Below are positions 1-10,520 of a stretch of 64,000 nucleotides of DNA, piece by piece. The stretch is taken from contig NZ_CP107960.1 of the NCBI RefSeq assembly GCF_036077095.1, forward strand, positions 6,076,001 through 6,140,000, read 5' to 3'. The notes below the pieces were generated by a model. That model ran no database searches. It saw only the letters and a program-made list of their open reading frames with translations, and was not told the DNA's origin. The stretch is from Streptomyces sp. NBC_00376 (GTDB lineage Bacteria; Actinomycetota; Actinomycetes; Streptomycetales; Streptomycetaceae). Positions within the stretch are counted from its first letter, which is position 1. Each line of letters starts with the position of its first letter. The position numbers were made by a program, and so were the translations under genes.

Positions 1-217
1 GACGTCTCCGCCCGGCCGTGCCGTGCGGGCGGCCCGCCGGTCCGCCGTCCTGTCCGGCTCCGGCCGGAGCGGAAACCGGCTTCGGGGCGTCCGGTGGCGA
101 GGTGCGCGCGGGCGGGGCAGGTCAGCTGCCGGATGCGGGTCTCGGGGCGCCGCCCGGCGCTTGGGCGGGGGTGCGCGGCACGGCTGCGCAGGTATGGGGC
201 GTATCGCCTGACGGCGA

Positions 218-278
218 ACAGAACGTCGCCGGAGTGTTCGGAGGGGATACGGCTCCGAACACTCCGGCGACGTTCTGT
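218..278. terminator. Perfect 25-bp inverted repeat, probable terminator
   Basis: Two arms, 218-242 and 254-278, are exact reverse complements across an 11-base loop. The arms begin ACAGAACGTCGCC and end GTGTTCGGA. No T-tract follows, which is usual for strong Streptomyces hairpins. It lies in the 534 bases before the HNH gene, where I see no convincing gene: the reading frames there are Gly/Ala/Arg-rich shadows. The likely job is to end transcription arriving from a gene left of the window. Confidence 0.6.
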
Positions 279-494
279 GGACCAGTGGCGGCAGGGGCCG
301 CGGCGGCGACGTGCCCCGGCGCTCTGCGGGCCGGGGCGGCAAAGGGGTTCCCGGGCGGTCGGCGGGCCGGCTCGGTGCCGTGCGCCGGCCACCGCTGCTC
401 CTCGGGCTCCCGGGTTGCGCGGGCGCCGGCCGGGACCGTCCGTACTCGGCTGAAAACGCGCCGGGGGCGGGGGTGGGGAAGGGGTGCGCCTGCG

Positions 495-529
495 GGTACG
501 GAGCCGTGCGGTGCGCACGGCTCCGTACC
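495..529 (-). terminator. Terminator hairpin after the HNH nuclease gene
   Basis: A 16-bp perfect stem (495-510 with 514-529) closes on a 3-base loop. It begins 6 bases beyond the stop codon of the leftward HNH gene, the standard place for a rho-independent terminator. No T-run is present. Confidence 0.7.
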
Positions 530-534
530 TTCGC

Positions 535-1179
535 TCAGCAGTTGTTCAGGATGGACTGCAGGGCGCTCTTCTCGGCCGAGTCGACGGTCAGGTCGTAGTA
601 GTGCTTCACGTGGACCCAGGCGCGTGCGTACGTGCACTTGTACGCGGTGCGTGAGGGCATCCAGTCGGCCGGGTCCTTGTCTCCCTTGGCCTGGTTGACG
701 TTGTCCGTGACCGCGATGAGCTGAGGACGCGTCAGGTCATTGGCGTACGCCTGGCGTTCGGCGGTCGTCCAGCTGCTGGCGCCCGACCGCCAGGCCTCGG
801 CGAGCGGAACCATGTGGTCGATGTCCAGATCGGAGGCGGCGGTCCAGGTGGCGCCGTCGTACTCCGAGTACCAAGTGCCGCTGACGGCGGCGCAGCTGGA
901 GTTCTGCGTCACGTTCGTGCCGTCGCGCTCCAGGACGACCTCGCGGGTGTTGCAGGCACCCGACTGGGTGATCCAGTGCGGGAACTTGTCGCGGCTGTAG
1001 CCGCTCGACGAGCCCTCCGCGGCGACGGTCAGTTCGCCGAGGTAGGTGCGGGCGGTGGAGGCGGAGACCGGGGTGGGCATGGCTGCCTGCGCGGTGGGGG
1101 CGGTGAGCAGGCCGGTGGTTGCGGCAAAGGCGGCGGATGTGGCGAGGACGGCGATGCGACGCGCGTAGACACCAGACAT
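535..1179 (-). CDS. Secreted HNH endonuclease family protein
   Basis: A 214-residue exported protein. The N-terminus has Arg residues, a hydrophobic core (about residues 8-32) and an AQAAM signal-peptidase-like site, so it should be secreted by Sec. The mature part carries the DIDHMVPLAEAW segment (about residues 118-129) typical of the DUF1524/HNH family, in which the Asp-His pair contributes to metal binding and catalysis; an N-D-x-x-N/L-x-x-V segment follows (TDNVNQAKGDKDP). Four cysteines, including the C-terminal residue, probably form disulfides outside the cell. Family members are non-specific or nutritional nucleases; the target of this one is not known. Start: ATG with AAGGGAG about 6 bases upstream. 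It stands alone, divergent from the FetB-type permease, and ends in a hairpin. Confidence 0.85.
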   Translation of the reverse strand: MSGVYARRIAVLATSAAFAATTGLLTAPTAQAAMPTPVSASTARTYLGELTVAAEGSSSGYSRDKFPHWITQSGACNTREVVLERDGTNVTQNSSCAAVSGTWYSEYDGATWTAASDLDIDHMVPLAEAWRSGASSWTTAERQAYANDLTRPQLIAVTDNVNQAKGDKDPADWMPSRTAYKCTYARAWVHVKHYYDLTVDSAEKSALQSILNNC

Positions 1180-1433
1180 GCGAACTCCCTTGATGTGGGG
1201 GGACCTTGAACGGGTGACCCGTGAAGCCCGGCCATCGTGGCCGTGCCAGGTTTCCGTGGGGTGGGCACCAGGTAACAGAGTGGCGACATGGTCACGTCAC
1301 ATCAAGAGTTCTGACGAACAGGGCTGGGGCATGGGGGCGTACGTCCGCATCTGCGCGGGCGTACGGGCTGACGCGGCGACAATTCAGTGGGGTGGGCTGC
1401 TGATTCGCGCGGCTGGTCGGGCCGGACCGGTCG

Positions 1434-1439
1434 TAGGGT
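1434..1439 (+). promoter_or_regulatory. TAGGGT -10 element, candidate leaderless promoter
   Basis: TAGGGT fits the streptomycete vegetative -10 consensus and ends 6 bases before the GTG of the permease gene, which has no Shine-Dalgarno site. Transcription would begin at or next to the start codon. No good -35 is visible. Similar arrangements stand before the genes at 14439, 35434 and 49580. Confidence 0.45.
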
Positions 1440-1445
1440 TGCGAC

Positions 1446-2180
1446 GTGCTGCTACCGGTCAACATCACGCTCGGGGTCGTACTCGCCCTGCTGCTCGCGG
1501 CGGCGGCCACGGTCGCCGCTCTGGCCTCGCTCGGCCGGTCGCGCGAGATCCTGCTGGCCGGGCTGCGTGCCGCGGTCCAACTCGCCGCCGTCTCCCTGCT
1601 CATCGGCTGGGTGGTCCGTTCGCTGCCGCCGCTGCTCGGGTTCGTGGCGCTGATGTACGCCGTGGCGGTACGGACCGCGGGGCGCCGGATCACCCGCAAT
1701 CGCACCTGGTGGTGGGCGGCGTTGCCGATCGCGGCAGGGGTCGTTCCGGTGGTCGCCCTGTTGCTGCTCACCGGGCTCGTGCCGGTCCGGGGCATCGCGC
1801 TGATCCCGGTGACCGGCATCCTCATCGGCGGTGCGCTGACCGCGACCGTGCTCGGCGGAAGGCGGGCGCTGGACGAGCTGACGACCCGGCGCGGGGAGGT
1901 TGAGGCGGGTATGGCGCTCGGGCTGCTCGACCGTGACGCGCGGCTGGAGATCGCCCGGCCCGCGGCGTCGGACGCGTTGCTGCCGGGGCTCGATCAGACC
2001 CGGACGGTGGGGCTCGTCACCTTGCCCGGGGCCTTCGTGGGCATGCTGCTGGGCGGCGCCTCACCGGTGCAGGCGGGGGCCGTGCAGCTGTTCGTACTGG
2101 TCGCCCTGATGGCCGTGCAGGCGGTGGCCGTCACGACGGTGCTCGAACTGGTGGCGCGGGGGCGGCTGCACCGGGAGTGA
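1446..2180 (+). CDS. FetB/UPF0014-type iron export ABC permease
   Basis: A 244-residue polytopic membrane protein with about seven hydrophobic segments. It belongs to UPF0014, whose E. coli member FetB is the permease of the FetAB iron exporter. The conserved stretch RRGEVEAGMALG followed by ALLPGLDQTRTVGLVTLPGAFVGMLL (about residues 146-202) is diagnostic. FetB normally works with the ATPase FetA, but no ATPase gene is adjacent: the neighbours are a nuclease and a HAD phosphatase. The partner must be elsewhere, or the protein works differently. Start chosen at GTG 1446, just after a TAGGGT box and without an SD, which suggests a leaderless transcript. It ends two bases from the convergent HAD gene. 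Confidence 0.8.
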   Translation: MLLPVNITLGVVLALLLAAAATVAALASLGRSREILLAGLRAAVQLAAVSLLIGWVVRSLPPLLGFVALMYAVAVRTAGRRITRNRTWWWAALPIAAGVVPVVALLLLTGLVPVRGIALIPVTGILIGGALTATVLGGRRALDELTTRRGEVEAGMALGLLDRDARLEIARPAASDALLPGLDQTRTVGLVTLPGAFVGMLLGGASPVQAGAVQLFVLVALMAVQAVAVTTVLELVARGRLHRE

Positions 2181-2182
2181 CG

Positions 2183-2845
2183 TCAGCGTGCGCTGATGTG
2201 CAGTCGGATCGAGCCGTCCGGGGCCGCTTCCATCCGGATCTGCGTCAGGTCCTCGACGTGCGCGTCGGGGGAGAGCGCTCCGGCGCGCGGGCCGACGCCC
2301 ACGATGCGCATGCCCGCCGCCCGGCCTGCCGCGATGCCCGCCTCCGAGTCCTCGAAGACGACGCAGTCCGCCGGGTCGAAGCCCAGCTCGGCCGCGCCCT
2401 TGAGGAAGCCCTCGGGGTCAGGCTTGCTGGCGCCCACGCTCTCGGCGGTGACGCGGACGGCGGGCATCCGCAGGCCCGACGCGGTCATCCGGGTCCGGGC
2501 CAGCGCCTCGTCCGCCGAGGTGACCAGGGCGTGCGGCAGCGCGGTGATCGCGTCCATGAAGGCGGGTGCGCCGCCGATCGGTACGACGCCTTCGGTGTCG
2601 GCGGTCTCCTCGGCGAGCATGGCCCGGTTGTCCGCGTAGTTCTGCTCCATCGGGCGGTCCGGGAGGAGCACCGCCATGGTGGCGTACCCCTGCCGTCCGT
2701 GGACGACCTTGAGCGCGGCCTCCGGGTCCAGTCCCTCGCGCAGCGCCCAGCGCCGCCAGCAGCGCTCCACGACGGCATCGGAGTTCACCAGGGTGCCGTC
2801 CATGTCCAGGAGGAGGGCGCGGGCGGTGATGACGGTGGCCGGCAT
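2183..2845 (-). CDS. HAD-IA family sugar-phosphatase-like hydrolase
   Basis: A 220-residue haloacid-dehalogenase superfamily phosphatase with all four motifs: DMDGTLVNSD near residue 14 (the first Asp is the nucleophile), a Thr-Ser pair in LVTSADE, the Lys of SKPDPEGF, and the acidic pair in VFEDSEAG. A helical cap sits between motifs I and II, as in beta-phosphoglucomutase and 2-deoxyglucose-6-phosphatase relatives. The expected reaction is Mg-dependent hydrolysis of a sugar phosphate or similar small phosphate in the cytoplasm; the substrate cannot be read from sequence. It converges tail to tail with the FetB-type gene. The gap of about 220 bases before it holds no other gene. Confidence 0.85.
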   Translation of the reverse strand: MPATVITARALLLDMDGTLVNSDAVVERCWRRWALREGLDPEAALKVVHGRQGYATMAVLLPDRPMEQNYADNRAMLAEETADTEGVVPIGGAPAFMDAITALPHALVTSADEALARTRMTASGLRMPAVRVTAESVGASKPDPEGFLKGAAELGFDPADCVVFEDSEAGIAAGRAAGMRIVGVGPRAGALSPDAHVEDLTQIRMEAAPDGSIRLHISAR

Positions 2846-3069
2846 GGGCGGGCTCCAGGGCGCGGGGGAGCGACGACGCCGGGAAGCGACGACGCGGGAA
2901 AGAGAACAAGCAGCCTCGCCCGCCGGTCAGGGGGTGGCGGGCGGAGGCTACTTTGTTCCATCACGATACAAAAACCTGTCCGAGAAAGCCAATTCCGTCG
3001 GTTTCGGGTGGTCGGTGCGGCGGGACGCGGGCGGAGGCGTCGGAACGCGACCGGCTGGTCGTCGACCGA

Positions 3070-4065
3070 TCACTGGCCGGTTGTCTCCGCCTCCAGCGTG
3101 CGGCGGGTGCTGGGGCCGTACACCCCGGGCGGATCGCCCTCGATGGACTTGTACGACTGGTAGACGCTCACCGCGTGCTCGACCTGGTTCGTGTAGTCGC
3201 CGTCGTCGCGTCCGTGGTACAGCCAGATCTCCTCCAGGCGGCGCTGCAGCTCGGCCACCGCGGGCCCCTGGTCGCCGCGGCGCAGCGTGGGGCCGGCCAG
3301 GGGTGCGGGCGGTTCGGCCGGCGGCGGGCTGCTCGCGGGGCGCGACGGTGCGACGGAGGCCGGCGGTGTGGAGGCGGTGGACGCGGAGGGGGACGGCGAG
3401 GTGCTGGCCGAAGGTGAGGGCGAGGCCGGTGCGGACGGTGACGCGGAGGCCGACGCGGAGGGCGAGGGCGGTCCGGAGGCCGGTGCCTGCTTCGTCGCGG
3501 GGATGCTCGCCTCGGGCACGTCGACCGCCGCGCCGGGCAGGGCCTGCCGCCGGTCCGTGTCCCCGTTGTCGCCACCGCCGAGCAGCCCGGTCGCGAAGGC
3601 CGCCGTGCTCACCACGGCGGCCAGGGCCGTCCCCACGGCGACGGCCACGAAGGGGCGGCGGCGCCGAGGGCCGCCGGGCTCCTCGTCGGGCGCCCCGGCG
3701 GGAAGACCGGGGCCGTCGTGACCGGCGGCGTCTGGCTGCGGGCCCGCCGTGGTCGGGCCGAGGAGGAGCGGCATCGTCGCGTCCGCGTCCTGCGGGGGGT
3801 GGTGCGGTCCGCGCTCCTGCGGGATCTCGTCGCCGCCCGCCGGGGCCCTGTCGACCCCCAGCGTCACGTACGGGCGTATCCGCAACGGATCGAAGTCCTC
3901 GGCGGCCGCCATCTCCGCCTTCTCGGCCGCCGACCGCTCGGCGGCCCGTTGCTGCTCGGCGGCCCGCCGCGCACATACGCACCCGGCTCCGGCCCCGGAC
4001 CCGTCGCCGAATCCGGCTCCGGGTCTGCTGTCCATACCGCACTCCGGGCATATATGTCCGGTCAT
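3070..4065 (-). CDS. Membrane-anchored peptidoglycan-binding protein with zinc-ribbon-like N-terminus
   Basis: A 331-residue protein with a modular layout. The N-terminus has Cys6-x2-Cys9 and Cys29-x-Cys31, a possible small metal-binding knot on the cytoplasmic side. A basic stretch (RRRR) precedes one transmembrane segment at about residues 137-162, then comes a long Pro/Ser/Ala-rich linker (about 185-255). The C-terminal 75 residues are a PG_binding_1 domain (LRRGDQGPAVAELQRRL, then YGPSTRRTLEAE). The topology places the binding domain outside, in the wall. A role in wall sensing or anchoring is inference. Start: ATG with GGGAGGG about 7 bases upstream. It is divergent from the MFS exporter. 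Confidence 0.8.
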   Translation of the reverse strand: MTGHICPECGMDSRPGAGFGDGSGAGAGCVCARRAAEQQRAAERSAAEKAEMAAAEDFDPLRIRPYVTLGVDRAPAGGDEIPQERGPHHPPQDADATMPLLLGPTTAGPQPDAAGHDGPGLPAGAPDEEPGGPRRRRPFVAVAVGTALAAVVSTAAFATGLLGGGDNGDTDRRQALPGAAVDVPEASIPATKQAPASGPPSPSASASASPSAPASPSPSASTSPSPSASTASTPPASVAPSRPASSPPPAEPPAPLAGPTLRRGDQGPAVAELQRRLEEIWLYHGRDDGDYTNQVEHAVSVYQSYKSIEGDPPGVYGPSTRRTLEAETTGQ

Positions 4066-4084
4066 TGTGGGTCCCTCCCCTTGA

Positions 4085-6289
<2,205 letters not shown>

Positions 6290-6301
6290 ACCCCACGAGC
6301 C

Positions 6302-6799
6302 CTACGGCCTCGTGCTCAGCTCCTTCGCGAACCAGTGCTCCGCGTACTGCCGCCGGTGGAACGCCGGGACCTCCCGGTAGCCGTGCTTGGCGTACAGCCC
6401 GCGCGCCTCGACCAGGTCGTCGCGGGTGTCGAGCCGGAGCGTGCGTACGCCGAAGGCGCGCGCCGCGTTCTCGATTGCCGTCAGGAGCAGTCCGCCACCG
6501 CCCGTGCCGCGGTGCTCGGGGCGTACGAACACCCGGGTCAGCTCCGCGGTGTCCGCGTCCACCACCAGCAGTCCGGCGCAGGCGGCCGGTCTTCCGTCGA
6601 ACCGGCCGACGACGAACTGACCGGTGGGCGGCACGAGCAGGTCGGCCCCGTCGCCGGTGAGCCCCTCGTCGATCTCCTCGACGGTGGCGGGCCGCCCCCA
6701 GTACCGGCTGGCGACCTCGTCGTAGTAGTCGCGGCGCAGGAGCGAGGAGTCGGGGGAGTCGAACGGTTCGGGGGTCAGCGTCCAGGTCATGCCGGTCAT
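6302..6799 (-). CDS. GNAT family N-acetyltransferase
   Basis: A 165-residue single-domain acetyltransferase. The acetyl-CoA loop is VFVRPEHRGTGGGGLLL (motif A, R/Q-x-x-G-x-G/A), preceded by the strand VVDADTAELTR and followed by LRLDTRDDLVEARGLYAKHGYREV (motif B). It would transfer an acetyl group to an amine on a small molecule or protein; the acceptor is not predictable. The start is uncertain: ATG 6799 and ATG 6790 are both possible and the frame is open further upstream, but the GNAT fold is complete from either. It sits alone between two convergent or unrelated genes. Confidence 0.8.
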   Translation of the reverse strand: MTGMTWTLTPEPFDSPDSSLLRRDYYDEVASRYWGRPATVEEIDEGLTGDGADLLVPPTGQFVVGRFDGRPAACAGLLVVDADTAELTRVFVRPEHRGTGGGGLLLTAIENAARAFGVRTLRLDTRDDLVEARGLYAKHGYREVPAFHRRQYAEHWFAKELSTRP

Positions 6800-6884
6800 T
6801 CTGACCTGAACACGATCAAGTGGACCAATGGTTTGGCGGGTACCGCCCTTCACCCCGTACGCAAGCATTCGAATCGCCCGGTGC

Positions 6885-8078
6885 TCATCTCACCGGCGCC
6901 GAAGGCGGCACCACGCCCGGCGCCGCACCCGGCGCCGCACGTCGCCGCCGGGCCCGCAGCCCCAGCAGCACCGCGGTGATCGCCACCACGGCCGCGAGCA
7001 GCGACAGTACCCAGACGGGGATGCCGCCCACGGTCAGCAACTGGTTCTCGTACACCTTCGTCCGGTACGGGGTGTCGGCGGCGGCCGCGCGCAGCTGATG
7101 ATCGCCGTGGATCCGCTCCGGCTGCGGGAACGACTGCTCGATCGCGGTGAGGAACACCGGCTTCTCGCCCGTCAGTTCCCGGAGCGCCCTCGTGTCGTCC
7201 ACCACCGACCGGGGATCGATCCTGCCCGCGTACGTCACCTCCGGCGCATCGCCGCCGATGGAGCTGCGCGGTTCCATCCGGTGCTCGGCGAGGACGTACA
7301 GGCCGAGCTGCTGGGGCGTCGAGGCGAGCTTCGACAGCCGCATCGGGTAGACCAGCCGGTCGCTGGCGAAGCGCAGCCGCAGCGGGTCGAGCGAGCCGAC
7401 GAGCGGAGTGCCGCTGTCCCGGGGCGCGAGGCGGATCGCGACGTACTCCCACTTCTGGTCGACGTAGGGCTTCAGCGCGGTCGCCAGCCGGTCGGGCAGG
7501 TCGAAGCCGTTGTCCCGCAGCCACTTCTCCAGCGCCTCCGGGTCGGTCGCGGCCAGCCGTGCCACATCGAAGGGGCCGAGCCGCTCCCGGCCGACCACCT
7601 CGACCGCCGGAGCCCCGGCCGACGGAGCGGCGGCCGAGTCCCCGACGCTGCCGGAGCCGGCGAACGGCCAGTCGTGGGAGCGGGGCCAGAAGTAGTGCCT
7701 GGTCACGAGTTCCGGCGCGGTGAGGACGGAGAGCTCGGAGAATAGCCCGGGATCACCGAGCTCCACGCTCGCGCGGCGCGGCACCGGCATGATCCAGGCG
7801 GCCTCGGGGGCGTTCCCGCGCACCGTGAGCCGCATGACGATCTGCTCGGTCCGGCCGTCCCAGTCCACCACCGACGTCTCCCGGTCGACCGAGACCTGGG
7901 CGTCCTTGCTCGGGACCATGGCCCCGCAGCCGCAGGCGTACGCCGGGCTGATCAGCGACCCCAGCTGCAGCGAAACCAGCATCAGCAGCAGTGACAGCGC
8001 CCGCGCCGGCCACCCGCGCTCCCCACCCCGCACGCCCCGCACGCCCCGCGCACTCCGCTCAACCCTTGCGCACCGCAT
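6885..8078 (-). CDS. DUF2330 domain secreted membrane-anchored protein
   Basis: A 397-residue exported protein. A signal peptide (about residues 24-48) ends at the conserved ACGCGAMVPS, the hallmark start of DUF2330 proteins. The ectodomain contains the family stretch EQIVMRLTVRGNAPEAAWIMPVPRRASVELGDPGLF, in which a Trp-Ile-Met-Pro-Val-Pro motif is constant. One transmembrane helix (about residues 350-372) and a basic tail hold it in the membrane. The function of DUF2330 is unknown. The gene is divergent from the GT87-PAP2 fusion; the 255 bases between contain two short direct repeats of GATCGACAA near 8101-8122 and no gene. Confidence 0.8.
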   Translation of the reverse strand: MRCARVERSARGVRGVRGGERGWPARALSLLLMLVSLQLGSLISPAYACGCGAMVPSKDAQVSVDRETSVVDWDGRTEQIVMRLTVRGNAPEAAWIMPVPRRASVELGDPGLFSELSVLTAPELVTRHYFWPRSHDWPFAGSGSVGDSAAAPSAGAPAVEVVGRERLGPFDVARLAATDPEALEKWLRDNGFDLPDRLATALKPYVDQKWEYVAIRLAPRDSGTPLVGSLDPLRLRFASDRLVYPMRLSKLASTPQQLGLYVLAEHRMEPRSSIGGDAPEVTYAGRIDPRSVVDDTRALRELTGEKPVFLTAIEQSFPQPERIHGDHQLRAAAADTPYRTKVYENQLLTVGGIPVWVLSLLAAVVAITAVLLGLRARRRRAAPGAAPGVVPPSAPVR

Positions 8079-8333
8079 GTTCCGTCCGGCTCCCCCGTGA
8101 TCGACAACTTGATCGACAACACGGGGGAGGACGTACCGGCCGTGGATCCGGTTCCGGCTCCGATATCGGCTCCGATTTCGACTGTACGAAAGCGTATTCG
8201 GATAAAACCGGCATGGCGGTCAAGCGTAGACAAGGCCGATTGTGACTGTCTCGTAGCGTAATGCGATGGTTTCACAGCGTGCCCGGATCGAATCGAGGGG
8301 CGGGCACCGGAACGGCGGGAGGGCCGGCGCGGC

Positions 8334-10388
8334 GTGGCGAATGCGGAGCACAGTGTGCGTGGAGATCCGGCGACCGGAGCGAGGACCGGGGCGGCCCGTG
8401 TCCTGCTCTGGCTGGTCGTGGCGGCGCTGGCCGTACGGCAGATGGCGGTGGTGATAGGGCAGCCACCGGCTGAACGGCTCACCGATCTGACGGCCTGGCT
8501 CAGCGGGAAGAGCGTCCTGCGCGTGCCGGGGTCGCTGTACGACAGCGACCGGTTCACCGGCACCCCGTTCGCCGGGCTGGTGCTGAAACCGCTGATCCGC
8601 AGCGCGGAACAGAACCTGGGCGTCGTCTGGACCTTCGGCTCGCTGCTGCTCGTCGCCGCGCTGGGCATCGTCGCCGCACGTGCGCTGCCGGGGCCGGTGG
8701 CCCGCCGCACCGCGCTGCTGGCCGCGCCCGTCGCGATCAGCCTGCTGATGCTCTCGCTGCCGGTCCGCAACGCGCTGCACCTGGGGCAGACCAGCGTCCT
8801 GCCCGTCCTGCTGGTGCTGCTGGGCTGTTCCGCGGTCCGCGGGGAACGTGCCCCGGGCGTCCTGATCGGGCTGGCGGCCGCGCTTCAGCCGACCGTGCTG
8901 CTCTTCGCCGTGCTCCTCCGGCTGACCGGGCGCCGGCAGGCCGCGTCGACCGGCGGCGTGGTGTTCGCCGTCTGCACGGTGCTCGCCTGGGCCGCGCTGC
9001 CAGGCGACTCGTGGACGTACTGGGTGCACCATGTCGCGGGCTCCGGGCTCGGCGGCAGCGCGGACAGCCTCGCCAACCAGTCCCTGCACGGCGCCCTGCT
9101 CCGGTTCGGGCTCACGGGCCCGTTGGAGGTCGCGCTCTTCGTGGCGCTGGCGGCCGCCGTCTGCCTCCTCGGGCTGCGCCGTGCCGCCCGGTACGCGGGC
9201 GACGGGCAGTTGCTCCTCGCCGTCGCCGTGACCGGCTGCGTCGCCGTCGCCGTCTCGCCGACCGCCTGGCAGTACCAGCTGCTCTGGGTACTGCTCGCCG
9301 TGGTCGGCCGGGTCGGGAGGCGGGCCCGCGACCGGCTGGTCTGGCCCGCCGTCGTGGTCCTCGTCATCACGCTGCCGGGGACGGTGCTGCTGCCGAACAT
9401 CGAGGCGCTCTTCCCCTTGCGTGACAACGTGCTGCTGATCGCCGCGCTCGCCGCGGCCTGCGCCGTGCCGTTCCTGCCGCGCACCTCGGAGTGCTGGCAG
9501 CACCCGGTTCCCACGGACCGCGCCGCCCCGGTCCCGGCCCGCCGGAGCCGGATTCCGCTGCTGCCGTTCTGGCGGCGGGTGCCGAACCGGCCCAACCTGC
9601 TGCTGGAACTGCTCCTGATCAGAGTCGTGTACTCCGCGTACGCCCAGGTCAGGCTCGCGGCGACGGCCGGCCGCGCCACCGCCGAACACCACGGCCGCCA
9701 GATCCACGCCGTCGAGCAGTGGCTGCACATCGACATCGAACACCGGGTCAACCGCGCGGTCGTGGACGTCGGCTGGCTGAGGGCCTTCTTCGACTACTAC
9801 TACTCGACGTTCCACTTCATCGCGCCGCTGGCGATCCTCGGTGCGCTCTACGTACGGTGCCCCGCCGAATACCGCTGGGCCCGCAGCACCATCGGCTCCG
9901 CCACACTGCTCGCGCTGGCCGGCTTCTGGCTCTACCCGCTGGCCCCGCCGCGCCTGATGCCGGGGCTCGGCTTCATCGACACGGTCCACGGCGTCCAGGA
10001 CTTCGCGAAGCCGGACTACGGGAGCCTGACCGCGATGACCAATCAGTACGCGGCGATGCCCTCGCTGCACTTCGGCTGGTCGCTCTGGTGCGGTGTGGTC
10101 GTCGTCGCGCTGGCCCCGAGGGCTTGGATGAAGGCGCTGGGGCTGCTGCACCCGCTGTTCACGGTCTCCGCGATCGTCGCCACGGCCAATCACTGGGTGC
10201 TGGACGCGGTGGGCGGAGCGACCGTGGTCACGCTCGGTTTCGCGCTCACCCATGCGCTGGCCGGGCCGCGGAGGCTGCTGCCGGTGGCCGTACCGGCGGC
10301 GGCCGAGCCGCGGGACGGCCCGGAGCGGCCGGCGCCGGTGCCGGAACCGAGAGCGACCGACGAGGCGCTGGGCAGCAAGCAGCCCTGA
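8334..10388 (+). CDS. Bifunctional GT87 mannosyltransferase-like / PAP2-type membrane protein
   Basis: A 684-residue fusion. Residues 1 to about 385 are a multi-helix GT87-like domain (the family of polyprenyl-phosphate-mannose-dependent alpha-mannosyltransferases) with the family-type acidic loop after TM1. From about 415 to 640 there is a PAP2/Aur1-like domain with the conserved AMPSLHFGWSLW and ATANHWVLDAVGG segments; the two His residues are the expected catalytic pair. Such fusions are found in actinomycetes. A plausible role is transfer and/or recycling of a lipid-linked sugar or phospholipid head group at the membrane, which is inference. Start: GTG 8334 with GGGAGGG 10 bases upstream. 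It converges with the AEC gene at a strong shared terminator. Confidence 0.82.
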   Translation: MANAEHSVRGDPATGARTGAARVLLWLVVAALAVRQMAVVIGQPPAERLTDLTAWLSGKSVLRVPGSLYDSDRFTGTPFAGLVLKPLIRSAEQNLGVVWTFGSLLLVAALGIVAARALPGPVARRTALLAAPVAISLLMLSLPVRNALHLGQTSVLPVLLVLLGCSAVRGERAPGVLIGLAAALQPTVLLFAVLLRLTGRRQAASTGGVVFAVCTVLAWAALPGDSWTYWVHHVAGSGLGGSADSLANQSLHGALLRFGLTGPLEVALFVALAAAVCLLGLRRAARYAGDGQLLLAVAVTGCVAVAVSPTAWQYQLLWVLLAVVGRVGRRARDRLVWPAVVVLVITLPGTVLLPNIEALFPLRDNVLLIAALAAACAVPFLPRTSECWQHPVPTDRAAPVPARRSRIPLLPFWRRVPNRPNLLLELLLIRVVYSAYAQVRLAATAGRATAEHHGRQIHAVEQWLHIDIEHRVNRAVVDVGWLRAFFDYYYSTFHFIAPLAILGALYVRCPAEYRWARSTIGSATLLALAGFWLYPLAPPRLMPGLGFIDTVHGVQDFAKPDYGSLTAMTNQYAAMPSLHFGWSLWCGVVVVALAPRAWMKALGLLHPLFTVSAIVATANHWVLDAVGGATVVTLGFALTHALAGPRRLLPVAVPAAAEPRDGPERPAPVPEPRATDEALGSKQP

Positions 10389-10416
10389 CAGCGCCGACGG
10401 GCCGAGGCCCCGGAGG

Positions 10417-10463
10417 GCCGAAGGGGTGCCGGGACGAACACATCGTCCCGGCACCCCTTCGGC
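10417..10463. terminator. Bidirectional terminator, 21-bp perfect stem
   Basis: Arms 10417-10437 and 10443-10463 pair perfectly across a 5-base loop (ACACA). It lies 28 bases after the stop of the GT87-PAP2 gene and 57 bases beyond the stop of the leftward AEC gene, so it can serve both. Confidence 0.85.
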
Positions 10464-10520
10464 GTGGATCGCCGCCTGACCAGCATCCGCCCGCCGGCCC
10501 GAGTCCGCCACTCGAACGGC

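Noticed and set aside
18..698. Long rightward open frame at the left edge
   Set aside because: The translation is low-complexity Gly/Ala/Arg/Pro-rich, overlaps the real HNH gene in antisense and contains the inverted repeat at 218-278.
1305..1320. KstR-like box upstream of the FetB-type gene
   Set aside because: CAAGAGTTCTGACGA resembles the pattern but has AAG in place of the fixed AAC and no match on the other strand.
6793..6808. Another TCTGAC palindrome near the GNAT start
   Set aside because: TCTGACCTGAACACG has only one half-site; the second arm GTCAGA is missing.
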